Assembly: GCA_963691885.1 (NCBI GenBank)
Contig: OY829843.1
Coordinates: forward strand, 806,001-870,000
DNA length: 64,000 bases
Origin: G963691885 sp963691885
GTDB lineage: Bacteria > Pseudomonadota > Alphaproteobacteria > UBA8366 > Aestuariispiraceae
Direction of reading: 5' to 3'
Numbering within the stretch: position 1 is the stretch's first letter; every line of letters begins with the position of its first letter. Shown here piece by piece: positions 50,647-59,967 of this stretch. Below the pieces are notes generated by a model, which was given only the letters and a program-made list of their open reading frames with translations, was not told the DNA's origin and searched no databases. Both the position numbers and the translations under genes were made by a program.

Positions 50647-53400
50647 ATGCTTGGCGGACTTCTTAAACGCGTTTTTGGATCGGTAAATGATCGGGTCGTC
50701 GCGTCATTGCAAAAACGGGTCGATGCGATCAACGCCTTGGAACCAACAATGGAAGCGCTCAACGATGACGCGTTGAAAGCCAAAACCGATGAATTCCGCG
50801 AACGCCTGAAAACGGGCGAAACACTGGACGATATTCTGGAAGAGGCCTTCGCAACCGTACGCGAAACCTCAAAACGCGTGTTGGGCATGCGCCATTTCGA
50901 TGTGCAGCTGCTGGGCGGCATGGTCCTGCATTCCGGCAAGATCTCTGAGATGAAGACAGGTGAAGGTAAAACCCTTGTTGCGACGCTCCCGGTCTATCTG
51001 AATGCGCTCGAGGGCAAAGGCGCCCATGTTGTGACCGTCAACGACTATCTGGCCCGACGTGATGCCGCATGGATGGGCCAGATCTATAACTTCCTGGGCC
51101 TGACAGTTGGCGTGATCATTCCGAATCTGCCCGATGAAATGCGCCGCCAGCAATATGCCTGTGACATTACCTTTGCGACGAATAATGAGCTTGGTTTCGA
51201 CTACTTACGCGACAATCTGAAGTTTCGACTCGAAGATATGGCGCAGCGGGAACACAACTTCGCCATCGTCGATGAGGTCGATTCAATCCTGATCGATGAA
51301 GCCAGAACACCTTTAATCATTTCCGGCCCGGCGGAAGACTCCTCTGAAATGTATCGTGCGATGAATGGTGTCATTCCTCTGCTCAGCGATGAGGACTTTG
51401 AAAAAGACGAGAAGTCAAAGGCCATCTCCTTGACCGAGGCGGGGCAAGAGACCGTTGAGGGCATCCTGAAGGAACGCGGAATCCTGAAAGAGGGCAATCT
51501 CTATGACATCCAGAATGTCGGTCTGGTGCATCATTCAAACCAGGCGCTCCGCGCCCATAAAATGTTCACCTGCGATGTCGATTATGTGGTGAAGGACGAC
51601 AAGATCATCATCGTGGACGAGTTTACGGGCCGTTTGCAGGAAGGTCGCCGTTTCTCCGAAGGGCTCCACCAGGCGCTCGAAGCCAAGGAAAACGTTACGG
51701 TTCAACAGGAAAACCAGACGGTCGCCTCCATCACCTTCCAGAACTATTTCCGGATGTATGACAAGCTGGCGGGCATGACCGGTACGGCAATGACCGAAGC
51801 GGCTGAATTTGAAGAGATTTACGGGCTGGAAGTCATCGAAATCCCGACCAACCAACCGATGGTCAGGATCGATAATGATGATGAGGTCTATCGCACACGC
51901 CGTGAAAAGGAACAGGCCGTAATCGAACAGATCAAGATCTGTCACGAGCGCAAACAACCGGTTCTGGTGGGTACGATCTCTATCGAACAATCCGAGATGA
52001 TCTCCCAGCAGCTCAAAGCGCTGAAGATCAAACATGAGGTTTTGAACGCCCGCCAGCACGAACGCGAGGCCCATATCGTGGGTGAGGCCGGTATTCCGGG
52101 CGCGGTGATGATCGCAACCAACATGGCCGGTCGCGGAACCGATATTCAGCTTGGCGGCAATCTCGAAATGCGGCTCGAGCGCGAACTCGACACGGACGCC
52201 GATGAAGCAACAAAAGCTGCTAAAAAGGCTGAAATTACGGCCGATATCGAGGCCAAGAAAAAGGAAGTCCTCGACGCCGGTGGTCTTTTCGTACTCGGCA
52301 CGGAACGCCATGAAAGCCGTCGCATCGACAACCAGCTTCGTGGCCGCTCAGGGCGTCAGGGTGACCCTGGTGAGTCCAAGTTTTTCGTCAGTCTGGAAGA
52401 CGATCTGATGCGCATCTTCGGGTCCGAGCGTATGGACGGTATGCTGCAGAAACTCGGCCTTGAAGAGGGTGAGGCGATCATCCATCCCTGGGTGAACAAA
52501 GCGCTGGAAAAAGCCCAGCAAAAGGTCGAAGCCCGCAACTTTGAAATCCGCAAGCAACTTCTGAAATACGACGATGTGATGAATGACCAGCGCAAGGTCA
52601 TCTTTGAACAGCGTAAGGAATTGATGCGGGCAGACGACGTACATGAGACCGTTCTCGACATGCGCTACGAGGTGATTGACGGATTGGTTGACCAGGCGAT
52701 GCCGGCCAACACCCTGCCCGATCAATGGACGATGGACACACTGCATGAAGAAGTGTTGCGGGTCTTTGGTCTGGACCTGCCGGTCAAGGATTGGGCGGCT
52801 GAGGAAGGCATCGGGGATGAAGAGATCCGTGAGCGTCTGCAACAGGCCGTAGACCAGAAAATGGCCAAGAAAGTTGCCGATGTGGGGCCTGAAATGATGC
52901 GCTATGCAGAACGCGGACTTGTTTTGCAGCTTCTCGATCACGCCTGGAAAGAACACTTGCTGAATCTTGATCATCTGCGTCAGGGAATCGGACTTCGTGC
53001 CTATGGCCAGCGGGACCCGCTTAACGAATACAAGTCCGAAGCCTTTGAATTATTTGAGCAATTGCTCGACAACCTGCGTGTTTCCGTCACCCAGGTTCTG
53101 GCCCATGTCCAGATGCAGGTCGATCAGCCGCGGGAAGATCTGGAACCGGCAGCACCGGAACCCCAGCAACTCACCGAAAGCGGACCGACGGGCAACAGCT
53201 CTCCGGCGACCGCCCAGGTCTCCGCGGCCACCGCACAGGCTTATACAGAAGAAACAGCCCCTCCCGGCTATGTCTTTGACGACGGTCTGAAACGCTGGCT
53301 GAACCCCAACGACACCGAAACATGGGGCAAGGTTCCGCGCAACGCCCTATGCCCTTGCGGGTCTGGCAAGAAGTACAAACACTGCCACGGCAAATCGTAG
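50647..53400 (+). CDS. secA: Preprotein translocase ATPase SecA
   Basis: The 917-residue motor drives proteins through SecYEG using ATP. The Walker A motif is GEGKT (about 105-109), and the DEAD-like VDEVDSILIDEARTPLIISG, the TGTAMTEAAEFEEIY region, the ATNMAGRGTDIQLGG helicase motif and the HESRRIDNQLRGRSGRQGDPG arginine motif are present. The C-terminal zinc tail Cys902-x-Cys904-x8-Cys913-His914 binds SecB/lipids. Length is standard. Its own promoter and a leader of about 70 bases precede it. Confidence 0.98.
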   Translation: MLGGLLKRVFGSVNDRVVASLQKRVDAINALEPTMEALNDDALKAKTDEFRERLKTGETLDDILEEAFATVRETSKRVLGMRHFDVQLLGGMVLHSGKISEMKTGEGKTLVATLPVYLNALEGKGAHVVTVNDYLARRDAAWMGQIYNFLGLTVGVIIPNLPDEMRRQQYACDITFATNNELGFDYLRDNLKFRLEDMAQREHNFAIVDEVDSILIDEARTPLIISGPAEDSSEMYRAMNGVIPLLSDEDFEKDEKSKAISLTEAGQETVEGILKERGILKEGNLYDIQNVGLVHHSNQALRAHKMFTCDVDYVVKDDKIIIVDEFTGRLQEGRRFSEGLHQALEAKENVTVQQENQTVASITFQNYFRMYDKLAGMTGTAMTEAAEFEEIYGLEVIEIPTNQPMVRIDNDDEVYRTRREKEQAVIEQIKICHERKQPVLVGTISIEQSEMISQQLKALKIKHEVLNARQHEREAHIVGEAGIPGAVMIATNMAGRGTDIQLGGNLEMRLERELDTDADEATKAAKKAEITADIEAKKKEVLDAGGLFVLGTERHESRRIDNQLRGRSGRQGDPGESKFFVSLEDDLMRIFGSERMDGMLQKLGLEEGEAIIHPWVNKALEKAQQKVEARNFEIRKQLLKYDDVMNDQRKVIFEQRKELMRADDVHETVLDMRYEVIDGLVDQAMPANTLPDQWTMDTLHEEVLRVFGLDLPVKDWAAEEGIGDEEIRERLQQAVDQKMAKKVADVGPEMMRYAERGLVLQLLDHAWKEHLLNLDHLRQGIGLRAYGQRDPLNEYKSEAFELFEQLLDNLRVSVTQVLAHVQMQVDQPREDLEPAAPEPQQLTESGPTGNSSPATAQVSAATAQAYTEETAPPGYVFDDGLKRWLNPNDTETWGKVPRNALCPCGSGKKYKHCHGKS

Positions 53401-53427
53401 CCTCAAGCGCAGTAAACCTGCCTGGAA

Positions 53428-54288
53428 TCAGTAGACAACCTGCTCCGCCACCCAATCCAGAACGGCGCGGATTCGGGCTGTCTTGCGAAGTTCTGGCGGG
53501 GTGAGCAGCCAGATATCGGTGATTGTATCCGACGGGGCAGTTGCCAGCTTCAACAGACCATCCCCTTCCCTTTTCTGATAGTCCGGCAGGCAGGCGATGC
53601 CGAGACCAGCGCAACAGGCCTGATAATGTGTCAGGAATGAATTACTGCTGCACGCAATATCCGCTTCCGGTGCCAGGCCGGCAAACCAGCGGTCACTTTC
53701 AAGCGCCCTCAGGGTACCCTCGCCCCGTATCAAGGCCAGATCACCCGGCACAGGCATACCCGACTGCCAATCAGTCCAAGGCGTATTTTCATGGGTATAA
53801 AGGCCAAATGTGATCTTGCCCACCCGCCGTCCCACCATGGCGTCGCCGGGATTGTTTGACGGTCGCAGGGCGATATCAGCCTCCCGGCGTGAAAGGTTGG
53901 CATGAAGATCACTTGTCACGAGTTCGAGTTCAATCCCGGGACAGGCTGCCCGGAAGTTATGCAGCCCCGGCACCAGAAAACGCTCTGCCAGTGAATCCAC
54001 AGTCGTGACGCGAACCGTCCCGGTTAACTGAACATCCAGCCCAGTGACTCGTCGTTCCACCGCAAGTGCTTCCGCCTCAATCCGTTCTGCGTTTTCCAGA
54101 ATATCCGCCCCGGCCGGTGTCAGGACATATCCATCGGACCGTTTATCAAACAGGCTGGAACCAAGACGGTCTTCCAAACCCCGTAACCTGCGAAGAACAG
54201 TTGCGTGATTGACATTCAATTGCCGAGCAGCACCTGAAAGGCTGCCTTCCCGTGCAACGGCCAAGAAGAACCTCAAATCATCCCACAT
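53428..54288 (-). CDS. LysR-family transcriptional regulator (divergent from doxX)
   Basis: The 286-residue regulator has an N-terminal HTH (MWDDLRFFLAVAREGSLSGAARQLNVNHATVLRRLRGLEDRLGSSLFDKR) and a substrate-binding domain (about 90-275). ATG 54288 is preferred; an in-frame codon at 54345 lies in the intergenic region. It is divergent from the DoxX gene with a palindromic site between them, which suggests it controls doxX and itself. The AsnC-like alternation of charged residues is not seen, so it is a classical LysR. Confidence 0.92.
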   Translation of the reverse strand: MWDDLRFFLAVAREGSLSGAARQLNVNHATVLRRLRGLEDRLGSSLFDKRSDGYVLTPAGADILENAERIEAEALAVERRVTGLDVQLTGTVRVTTVDSLAERFLVPGLHNFRAACPGIELELVTSDLHANLSRREADIALRPSNNPGDAMVGRRVGKITFGLYTHENTPWTDWQSGMPVPGDLALIRGEGTLRALESDRWFAGLAPEADIACSSNSFLTHYQACCAGLGIACLPDYQKREGDGLLKLATAPSDTITDIWLLTPPELRKTARIRAVLDWVAEQVVY

Positions 54289-54317
54289 CGATGCAAACCA
54301 TACGTGCTCCTTATTGC

Positions 54318-54333
54318 TGTGCATATTTGCACA
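54318..54333. promoter_or_regulatory. Palindromic LysR-type operator candidate
   Basis: TGTGCA-TATT-TGCACA is a perfect inverted repeat (6-bp arms, 4-base spacer) placed 30 bases upstream of the LysR start and 113 bases before the DoxX start. The size and placement fit a LysR recognition site. The assignment is inferred from position. Confidence 0.55.
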
Positions 54334-54446
54334 ACTCTTCTGCAAAATTGAAGATTTTTATCTGAAAATTCACATCCATATTCAATTTCATGAGGCGGCA
54401 GTGATGTCGCAGTAAAACCGCTCAGCACATATCGGAGGATTGAGCC

Positions 54447-54878
54447 ATGATTGATAACCGTACCGCACCTTTCGCAGGACTTGCCCTGCGCGTTTCCCTC
54501 GGCGTGATGTTCATTGCCCATGCTTACCTGAAGATCGCCGTTTTCACCCTGCCCGGCACAGCCCAGTTTTTTGAGGCCGTCGGGTTCCCCGGATTTCTGG
54601 CCTATCCGGTCACTTTTGCCGAACTGATCGGTGGCGCGCTGCTGGTCCTGGGTGTCTATACACGCGTCGTCGCAGTCGCCCTTATCCCTGTGCTCGCAGG
54701 CGCGACGCTGGTCCATCTCGGCAATGGATGGGTCTTTTCCGCTGAAGGCGGCGGTTGGGAATACCCGGCGTTTCTGATCGTGGCCTCCGCAGTACAGGCC
54801 TTGCTGGGTGATGGTGCCTATGCATTGAAGGCAACGCCCAAAGCGTTGATCCCGACAACGGCGGGCAGCGTTGCCTGA
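54447..54878 (+). CDS. DoxX family membrane protein
   Basis: The 143-residue protein has four hydrophobic segments (about 10-30, 50-70, 74-92 and 103-125) with the DoxX start ALRVSLGVMFIAHAYLKI, FFEAVGFPGFLAYPV and GALLVLGVYTRVVAVALIPVL. The ATG follows GGAGG by eight bases. DoxX-family proteins have been linked to quinol or thiosulfate oxidation and other redox roles, but most are uncharacterised. Its divergent LysR neighbour probably controls it. A strong terminator follows, shared with petC. Confidence 0.88.
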   Translation: MIDNRTAPFAGLALRVSLGVMFIAHAYLKIAVFTLPGTAQFFEAVGFPGFLAYPVTFAELIGGALLVLGVYTRVVAVALIPVLAGATLVHLGNGWVFSAEGGGWEYPAFLIVASAVQALLGDGAYALKATPKALIPTTAGSVA

Positions 54879-54900
54879 CAGACCTGCTGACACGATCACG

Positions 54901-54927
54901 AAAACGGGGGCCAGAGGCCCCCGTTTT
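54901..54927. terminator. Bidirectional terminator between doxX and petC
   Basis: AAAACGGGGGCC (54901-54912) and GGCCCCCGTTTT (54916-54927) form a perfect 12-bp stem with a 3-base loop. The T run on one strand and A run on the other allow termination in both directions, fitting the convergent genes on each side. Confidence 0.85.
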
Positions 54928-54952
54928 ACGTTTCACTCACTAAACGGGAAGG

Positions 54953-55747
54953 TCAGTGAAGTGTTTTCCAAAGCGCTTTCTTGTAAGCGATTGCCAGGCC
55001 AAGGAAGACAATCAGGAACAAGAAGACGGTGACACCCATACCTTTGCGCTGTTCCAGCTCGGGTTCAGCGGCCCAGGCCAAGAACTCGGTCACGTCCTGT
55101 GACATCTGCTCAATGGTGGCAGGGGTACCATCCGCATATTCAACCTGATCTTCATAAAGCGGCTGCGCCATGGCGATCTGGAACCCCGGGAACCAGGCGT
55201 TGTAGTTCAGACCATCGCCGACTTCGATGCCTTCCGGCGCTTCATCCGCGTATCCGGTCAACAAGGCATAGAGATAGTCATGGCCATTGGCCCGTGCCTT
55301 GGTGATCAACGAAAGATCGGGGGGCAGGGCACCGCCATTTGCAGCCTTGGCCGCATTGTCGTTCGGGAAAGGTGCAGCAAACTTATCCGCTGGCAGGGCC
55401 GGACGCGTAAACATTTCACCTTCTTCATCCGGGCCATCTGGCACCTCATATTCGGCGGCATAGGCCTTGATCTCATCTTCGTTCAGACCAAGAACCGAAA
55501 GGTTACGATAGGCAACCTGAGACAAGGAATGGCAGCCTTTGCAAACTTCCGTGTAGACCTGCAGTCCCCGTTGCATGGCAGCCCGGTCAAACTTGCCAAA
55601 GATCCCTTCAAAACCCCAGCTTTGGTCCGGCGGTGTGATCGCCTCTGCAGCCTGTGCAGCGGGTGAACCGGCAGCGACGAGAAGACCCAACGCGGCAACA
55701 CCTGCTGCCTTGCGGGAGAAAGTTGTGAGACGGTTTATCATCTTCAA
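54953..55747 (-). CDS. petC: Cytochrome c1 of the bc1 complex
   Basis: The 264-residue subunit passes electrons from the Rieske protein to a soluble cytochrome c. It has a signal peptide (about 1-34), the heme site CKGCH (Cys69, Cys72, His73), a later Met-containing heme-ligand region and a C-terminal membrane anchor (about 236-258). It is the last gene of the petABC operon, with 9 bases between it and petB. A bidirectional terminator lies just after it. Confidence 0.97.
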   Translation of the reverse strand: MKMINRLTTFSRKAAGVAALGLLVAAGSPAAQAAEAITPPDQSWGFEGIFGKFDRAAMQRGLQVYTEVCKGCHSLSQVAYRNLSVLGLNEDEIKAYAAEYEVPDGPDEEGEMFTRPALPADKFAAPFPNDNAAKAANGGALPPDLSLITKARANGHDYLYALLTGYADEAPEGIEVGDGLNYNAWFPGFQIAMAQPLYEDQVEYADGTPATIEQMSQDVTEFLAWAAEPELEQRKGMGVTVFLFLIVFLGLAIAYKKALWKTLH

Positions 55748-55756
55748 TCGCTCCCT

Positions 55757-57028
55757 TTATTCAGCAGGGGTTGAAACTGGCATGCCAATACTGGCCGGCA
55801 GCGGTTTCGGACGCTCAATCCATCCCAGGACCGGTGTCAGGACCAGGAAATGGAAGAAATAGTACAGGGTGGACAGCTGAGAGATCAGAACATACGGCTC
55901 TTCAGCAGGCTTGCCACCAACCCATCCGAGGATCAGGAAGTTGATCACGAAGACCGCGATCGCCCATTTGTAATACGGCCGATAGCGGCAGGACCGAACC
56001 CGGGATGTATCCAGCCAGGGCAATGCTGCCAGCAGGACAAGTGACCCGAACATGGCCAGAACACCGGCCAGTTTGGCATCCATCCACCAACCGAGGAAGA
56101 TCTGGAAGAACCACCAGTCATCGGTAAAGGCACGCAGGATCGCGTAATAGGGCAGGAAGTACCATTCCGGCACGATATGAGGCGGCGTCTGCAGCGGGTT
56201 GGCCGGAATGTAATTATCCGGATGGCCCAGGAAATTCGGTGCATAGAATACCAGACCGGCAAAGACCATCAGATAGACCACGATACCGATCATGTCCTTG
56301 GAGGTCATGAAGGGGTGGAAATTGACCGTATCTGCAGGACCCTTCGGATCGATACCATCCGGGTTGTTTGAACCAGGAATATGCAGCGCTGCAACATGCA
56401 GGAACACCACAGCAAAGATCACGAATGGCAGCAGGTAATGCAACGCGAAGAAGCGGTTCAGGGTCGGGTTATCGACGGAGAAACCACCCCAGAGCCATGT
56501 GACGATCGGCTCACCCACAAGCGGGAATGCCGAGAACAGGTTGGTGATCACGGTTGCACCCCACAGGCTCATCTGACCCCAGGGAAGAACATAGCCCATG
56601 AAGGCCGTGCCCATCATAAGAACCAGAATGACCACGCCCAGAATCCAGAGCAGTTCACGCGGCTCTTTGTATGAACCGTAATAAAGACCGCGGAAAATAT
56701 GGATATACACCACGATGAAGAACATCGAGGCGCCGTTCATATGAACGTAGCGGATCAACCAGCCATAGTTGACGTCACGCATGATGCGCTCAACACTGTT
56801 GAAGGCGTCAGCCGTGCTGGCCTGATACTGGGCTGCCAGGAAGAACCCTGTCAGGATCATGACAATCAGGGTGATGGAAGCCAGAGCCCCAAAGCTCCAG
56901 AAATAATTCAGGTTCTTCGGCACCGGAAATACCATGTATTCCTTGTGCAGCATGGTGAAGATCGGCAGGCGCCGGTCAATCCACTTTACAATGCCTTTGA
57001 ACTCGGGATCAGCGGAATCGCTTTGCAT
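55757..57028 (-). CDS. petB: Cytochrome b of the bc1 complex
   Basis: The 423-residue integral membrane subunit holds hemes bL and bH and the quinone sites. Visible are the eight-helix pattern, the paired heme His residues (YVHMNGASMFF and FALHYLLPFVIF regions), the GYVLPWGQMSLWGATV stretch and the PEWYFLP motif of the Qo site (IVPEWYFLPYYAILRAF). Length is normal. It overlaps no neighbour; petA lies 14 bases upstream. Confidence 0.97.
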   Translation of the reverse strand: MQSDSADPEFKGIVKWIDRRLPIFTMLHKEYMVFPVPKNLNYFWSFGALASITLIVMILTGFFLAAQYQASTADAFNSVERIMRDVNYGWLIRYVHMNGASMFFIVVYIHIFRGLYYGSYKEPRELLWILGVVILVLMMGTAFMGYVLPWGQMSLWGATVITNLFSAFPLVGEPIVTWLWGGFSVDNPTLNRFFALHYLLPFVIFAVVFLHVAALHIPGSNNPDGIDPKGPADTVNFHPFMTSKDMIGIVVYLMVFAGLVFYAPNFLGHPDNYIPANPLQTPPHIVPEWYFLPYYAILRAFTDDWWFFQIFLGWWMDAKLAGVLAMFGSLVLLAALPWLDTSRVRSCRYRPYYKWAIAVFVINFLILGWVGGKPAEEPYVLISQLSTLYYFFHFLVLTPVLGWIERPKPLPASIGMPVSTPAE

Positions 57029-57042
57029 CTTGCTTGTGCTCC

Positions 57043-57594
57043 CTAACCGATTTTAACAGTAGTGTCGTTCAGGAAAACATATTCCGGAACGGGCAGATTG
57101 GTCGGTGCCGGACCTTTGCGAATACGGCCTGAAGTGTCGTAATGCGATCCGTGGCAGGGGCAGAACCAACCACCAAATTCACCCTTGGTCTCCCCGGACT
57201 TCTGGCCCAGTGGAACGCAACCGAGATGGGTGCAAACGCCGACCATGATCAGGAATTCAGGGTTTTCAACGCGATCTTCGTCCGACTGCGGATCGATCAA
57301 CTCGTCCAGGCTGACATTTTCAGCCTCGGAAATCTCTTCTGGCGTGCGACGACGGATAAAGACCGGCTTGCCGCGCCAAATTACCGTGATCGATTGACCC
57401 ACTTCCAGCGCATCAAGATTGACCTCTGTCGAAGCCAGTGCCAGCACATCGGCTGACGGATTGAAGCTGCTGATCAATGGCCACATGAAGGCTGCGCCGC
57501 CTACACCGGCTGTGGCTACGGTGAGCATTCCCAGAAAATCACGGCGTCCTGCGCCGTCGTCTTCCTGGTGGCTGCTTTCTGTCGTCTCCGCCAT
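57043..57594 (-). CDS. petA: Ubiquinol-cytochrome c reductase Rieske iron-sulfur subunit
   Basis: The 183-residue subunit carries the [2Fe-2S] cluster. An N-terminal RRDFLG twin-arginine signal (about 17-22) heads a membrane anchor (about 20-45). The cluster ligands are Cys121/His123 (CTHLGC) and Cys145/His148 (CPCHGSH), with the Cys126-Cys147 disulfide that secures the loop. It accepts electrons from ubiquinol and gives them to cytochrome c1. It is the first gene of petABC; the start has AGAGGACGAGG upstream. Confidence 0.97.
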   Translation of the reverse strand: MAETTESSHQEDDGAGRRDFLGMLTVATAGVGGAAFMWPLISSFNPSADVLALASTEVNLDALEVGQSITVIWRGKPVFIRRRTPEEISEAENVSLDELIDPQSDEDRVENPEFLIMVGVCTHLGCVPLGQKSGETKGEFGGWFCPCHGSHYDTSGRIRKGPAPTNLPVPEYVFLNDTTVKIG

Positions 57595-57937
57595 CGTACC
57601 TCGTCCTCTTGAAACAATTATCGCTTACGTCATCAACAAACTGAACAGTACTGCATCCTTTATGGCAGACCGGGGATCTACCGGCAAAGGTCACATTCAA
57701 ACCAGGACGCAATTGCGCCCTCAAATTTCTGTGGATCGTTTACCCCGCGACCTCCCCTACGTCAAACCCCACAGGCACGCGAATGGTGCGGCCTATTGAC
57801 GTGTCTCCCAAACAGAGCAACCTGATCATATCAGGGGTTCGGTCCTAAATGCCACAACTCCCTCGCAATATTGGAAAATTAGTGGTTCTGAAACCTACAT
57901 TTCCCTCAAAAAACCGCGCAATTTAAGGAAAATTGCC
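57595..57937. other. 343-base divergent region between petA and trmL
   Basis: The left part must carry the petABC promoter (a minus-strand GATAAT lies close to the petA start, but no good -35 was found). The right part carries the trmL promoter and its AAGGAAA ribosome binding site. No gene is visible in between. Confidence 0.45.
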
Positions 57938-58393
57938 ATGCGCCTTGCCCTCTACCAACCCGATATCCCGCAAAACGCCGGGGCAAGTCTGCGCCTGGCC
58001 GCCTGCTTCGGGTTAAATGTCGATATTATTGAGCCCTGTGGTTTTGTCTGGTCCAACACACGGATGCGACGCGCCGGCATGGACTATATCGACGCGGTTT
58101 CAGTTACGCGGCACTCGAATTATGATGCTTTCCGGTCCAGTCTGCCCGGTCGGGTGATCCTTTTAACGACGAAGGGGGACACGCCGTATACAGATCATGT
58201 TTTTGAGGCTGAAGATACATTGCTGCTCGGCCGGGAAAGTGCCGGGGTTCCCGAGTCCGTCCACGAAGCGGCCGATCACCGGGTCATCATTCCCTTGCGA
58301 AACGGGATGAGGTCCTTGAATGTAGTCAACGCCGCCGCAATGGTGGTGGGGGAAGCATTGCGGCAGCAAAACGCGTTCCCCTCCCTCGAATGA
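57938..58393 (+). CDS. trmL: tRNA (cytidine(34)-2'-O)-methyltransferase TrmL
   Basis: The 151-residue SPOUT-class enzyme 2'-O-methylates the wobble base in tRNA-Leu isoacceptors. The knot motifs are seen at LGRESAGVPESVHE and IPLRNGMRSLNVVNAAAM, near the C-terminus. The start is ATG 57938 after AAGGAAA. It sits upstream of hemF and divergent from petABC, the usual neighbourhood in this group. Confidence 0.95.
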   Translation: MRLALYQPDIPQNAGASLRLAACFGLNVDIIEPCGFVWSNTRMRRAGMDYIDAVSVTRHSNYDAFRSSLPGRVILLTTKGDTPYTDHVFEAEDTLLLGRESAGVPESVHEAADHRVIIPLRNGMRSLNVVNAAAMVVGEALRQQNAFPSLE

Positions 58394-58445
58394 TAAGAAT
58401 CTATATCGGATAAAGTGGTCCGTAATTCATGACGAGTAGATTTAG

Positions 58446-59390
58446 ATGAGCGAAGTAGAAAAAATTGAACGCCGCGCCCAGATGCAAAAATTTCACGCAG
58501 AAGGCGGCACATCCCCTCTTCCGGCACAGGAAACCGTTGAAAACAGACAGGAAACGGCACGTAACTGGTTTCGGTCCCTGCGCGACGATATCTGCAGCGC
58601 TTTCGAGGACCTAGAGGATCAGGGCGGGAAACTGGTTGATAGCGGACCTGCTGGGCGATTTGAGCGCACAGAATGGGATCGCAAGAATGATGACGGATCA
58701 CCAGGCGGTGGCGGCGTGATGTCTGTCATGAAGGGTCGGGTGTTTGAAAAAGTCGGGGTCAATATCTCTACCGTCCACGGCAAATTCTCGGAAAAATTTG
58801 CCAAGGAAATACCGGGTGCCGCTGAAAATCCGAATTTCTGGGCAGCTGGGATCTCACTTGTCGCGCATATTCAATCCCCGAAAGTGCCGGCAGTTCACAT
58901 GAATACACGGTTTATTGTCACCACCCGAAACTGGTTCGGCGGCGGCAGTGACCTCAACCCCCCATTACCGCGGGATGATGACACCAAGGATTTCAGAGGC
59001 GCGTTCCAGGACACCTGCAATGCCCATAATGATGCCTATTACCCGGTATTCGATGACTGGTGTAAGGAATATTTCTACGTGCCTCACCGGAACCGCGAAC
59101 GTGGTGTTGGCGGCATCTTCTATGACTATCTGGATACGGGGGATTGGGAAAAGGACTTTGCCTTCACCCAGGATGTCGGGCGCACTTTTCTGGATATTTA
59201 TCCAAAACTTGTCGCGCGGCGCATGAACGAAGACTGGACAGATGAAGATCGAGAGACACAGTTGCGCTATCGCGGTCTATACGCCGAGTTCAACCTGGTT
59301 TACGATCGCGGAACGCGGTTCGGCCTGATGACAGGTGGCAATACCGAGGCCATCTTGATGTCCCTGCCGCCAGAGGCCAAATGGCCTTGA
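58446..59390 (+). CDS. hemF: Aerobic coproporphyrinogen III oxidase
   Basis: The 314-residue oxygen-dependent enzyme decarboxylates coproporphyrinogen III to protoporphyrinogen IX. The signature blocks are NARNWFRSLRDDICSAFE-like start (ARNWFRSLRDDI), HMNTRFIVT, WFGGGSDLNPPLPRDDD, FHR/AHNDAYYP-type stretch (CNAHNDAYYPVFDDW) and GVGGIFYDYLDTG. The family is normally 300-320 residues. It is on the same strand as trmL, 52 bases downstream; heme made here also serves the nearby bc1 cytochromes. Confidence 0.97.
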   Translation: MSEVEKIERRAQMQKFHAEGGTSPLPAQETVENRQETARNWFRSLRDDICSAFEDLEDQGGKLVDSGPAGRFERTEWDRKNDDGSPGGGGVMSVMKGRVFEKVGVNISTVHGKFSEKFAKEIPGAAENPNFWAAGISLVAHIQSPKVPAVHMNTRFIVTTRNWFGGGSDLNPPLPRDDDTKDFRGAFQDTCNAHNDAYYPVFDDWCKEYFYVPHRNRERGVGGIFYDYLDTGDWEKDFAFTQDVGRTFLDIYPKLVARRMNEDWTDEDRETQLRYRGLYAEFNLVYDRGTRFGLMTGGNTEAILMSLPPEAKWP

Positions 59391-59424
59391 AGATAATGAC
59401 CTCTTGATTTTGGAAGCACCGACC

Positions 59425-59967
59425 GTGATTAAATCGACCATTGCCGCTTTTTCTCTGGGTTTTGCTCTGATCCTCGGGGCAAGCCTGGCCAGCGCAAATG
59501 ATATTGCCAAATTCTTCGGCCATTTCGAAGGGTCGGGAATTTCGGAGAACGCCGATAGCATTTATTTTGCCGTTTCCGTACGCGATATGGATGTCAGGAT
59601 AGAGCCGGCGGCAAATGGCGGCTTCACCCTGAACTGGACCACCGTCACGCGCGAGGGTGGCGATCCAAACAATCCAAACGTTGAAAAGAAAGAGACCACG
59701 GTCAGTTTCCTGCCCGCTGAACAACCCGGCGTCTACAAGGCTCCGGTCAATGGCGACGCGATTGACGGTGCCCCCGTCTGGTGGAGCCGTGTCGACGGCA
59801 ACACCCTCTATACTTATATGATGATGATCGAGGCCGACGGCACATGGCAGGTTCAGAACTATGCCCGAACAGTTTCCGGGACCGGCATGACGCTGGAGTT
59901 TCAGCGGATCAAAGATGGCAGCGACATTCGCGAGGTTAAGGGCCGTCTCGTAAAAACGGGCAATTAG
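59425..59967 (+). CDS. Exported hypothetical protein
   Basis: The 180-residue protein has a signal peptide (about 1-25, FSLGFALILGASLASA) from GTG 59425, preceded by GGAAG; an in-frame TTG at 59404 is less likely. The mature part is beta-rich, with alternating strands (IYFAVSVRDMDVRIEP, GFTLNWTTVTREG, TTVSFLP, NTLYTYMMMIEADGTWQVQNYARTV), and looks like a small barrel or sheet. I recognise no family. It follows hemF by 34 bases and could be co-transcribed with it. Its stop overlaps the end of the convergent cca gene. Confidence 0.7.
   Translation: MIKSTIAAFSLGFALILGASLASANDIAKFFGHFEGSGISENADSIYFAVSVRDMDVRIEPAANGGFTLNWTTVTREGGDPNNPNVEKKETTVSFLPAEQPGVYKAPVNGDAIDGAPVWWSRVDGNTLYTYMMMIEADGTWQVQNYARTVSGTGMTLEFQRIKDGSDIREVKGRLVKTGN

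Noticed and set aside
51535..52311. 258-codon minus-strand frame inside secA
   Set aside because: Antisense shadow of secA, which has every expected motif in the opposite frame.
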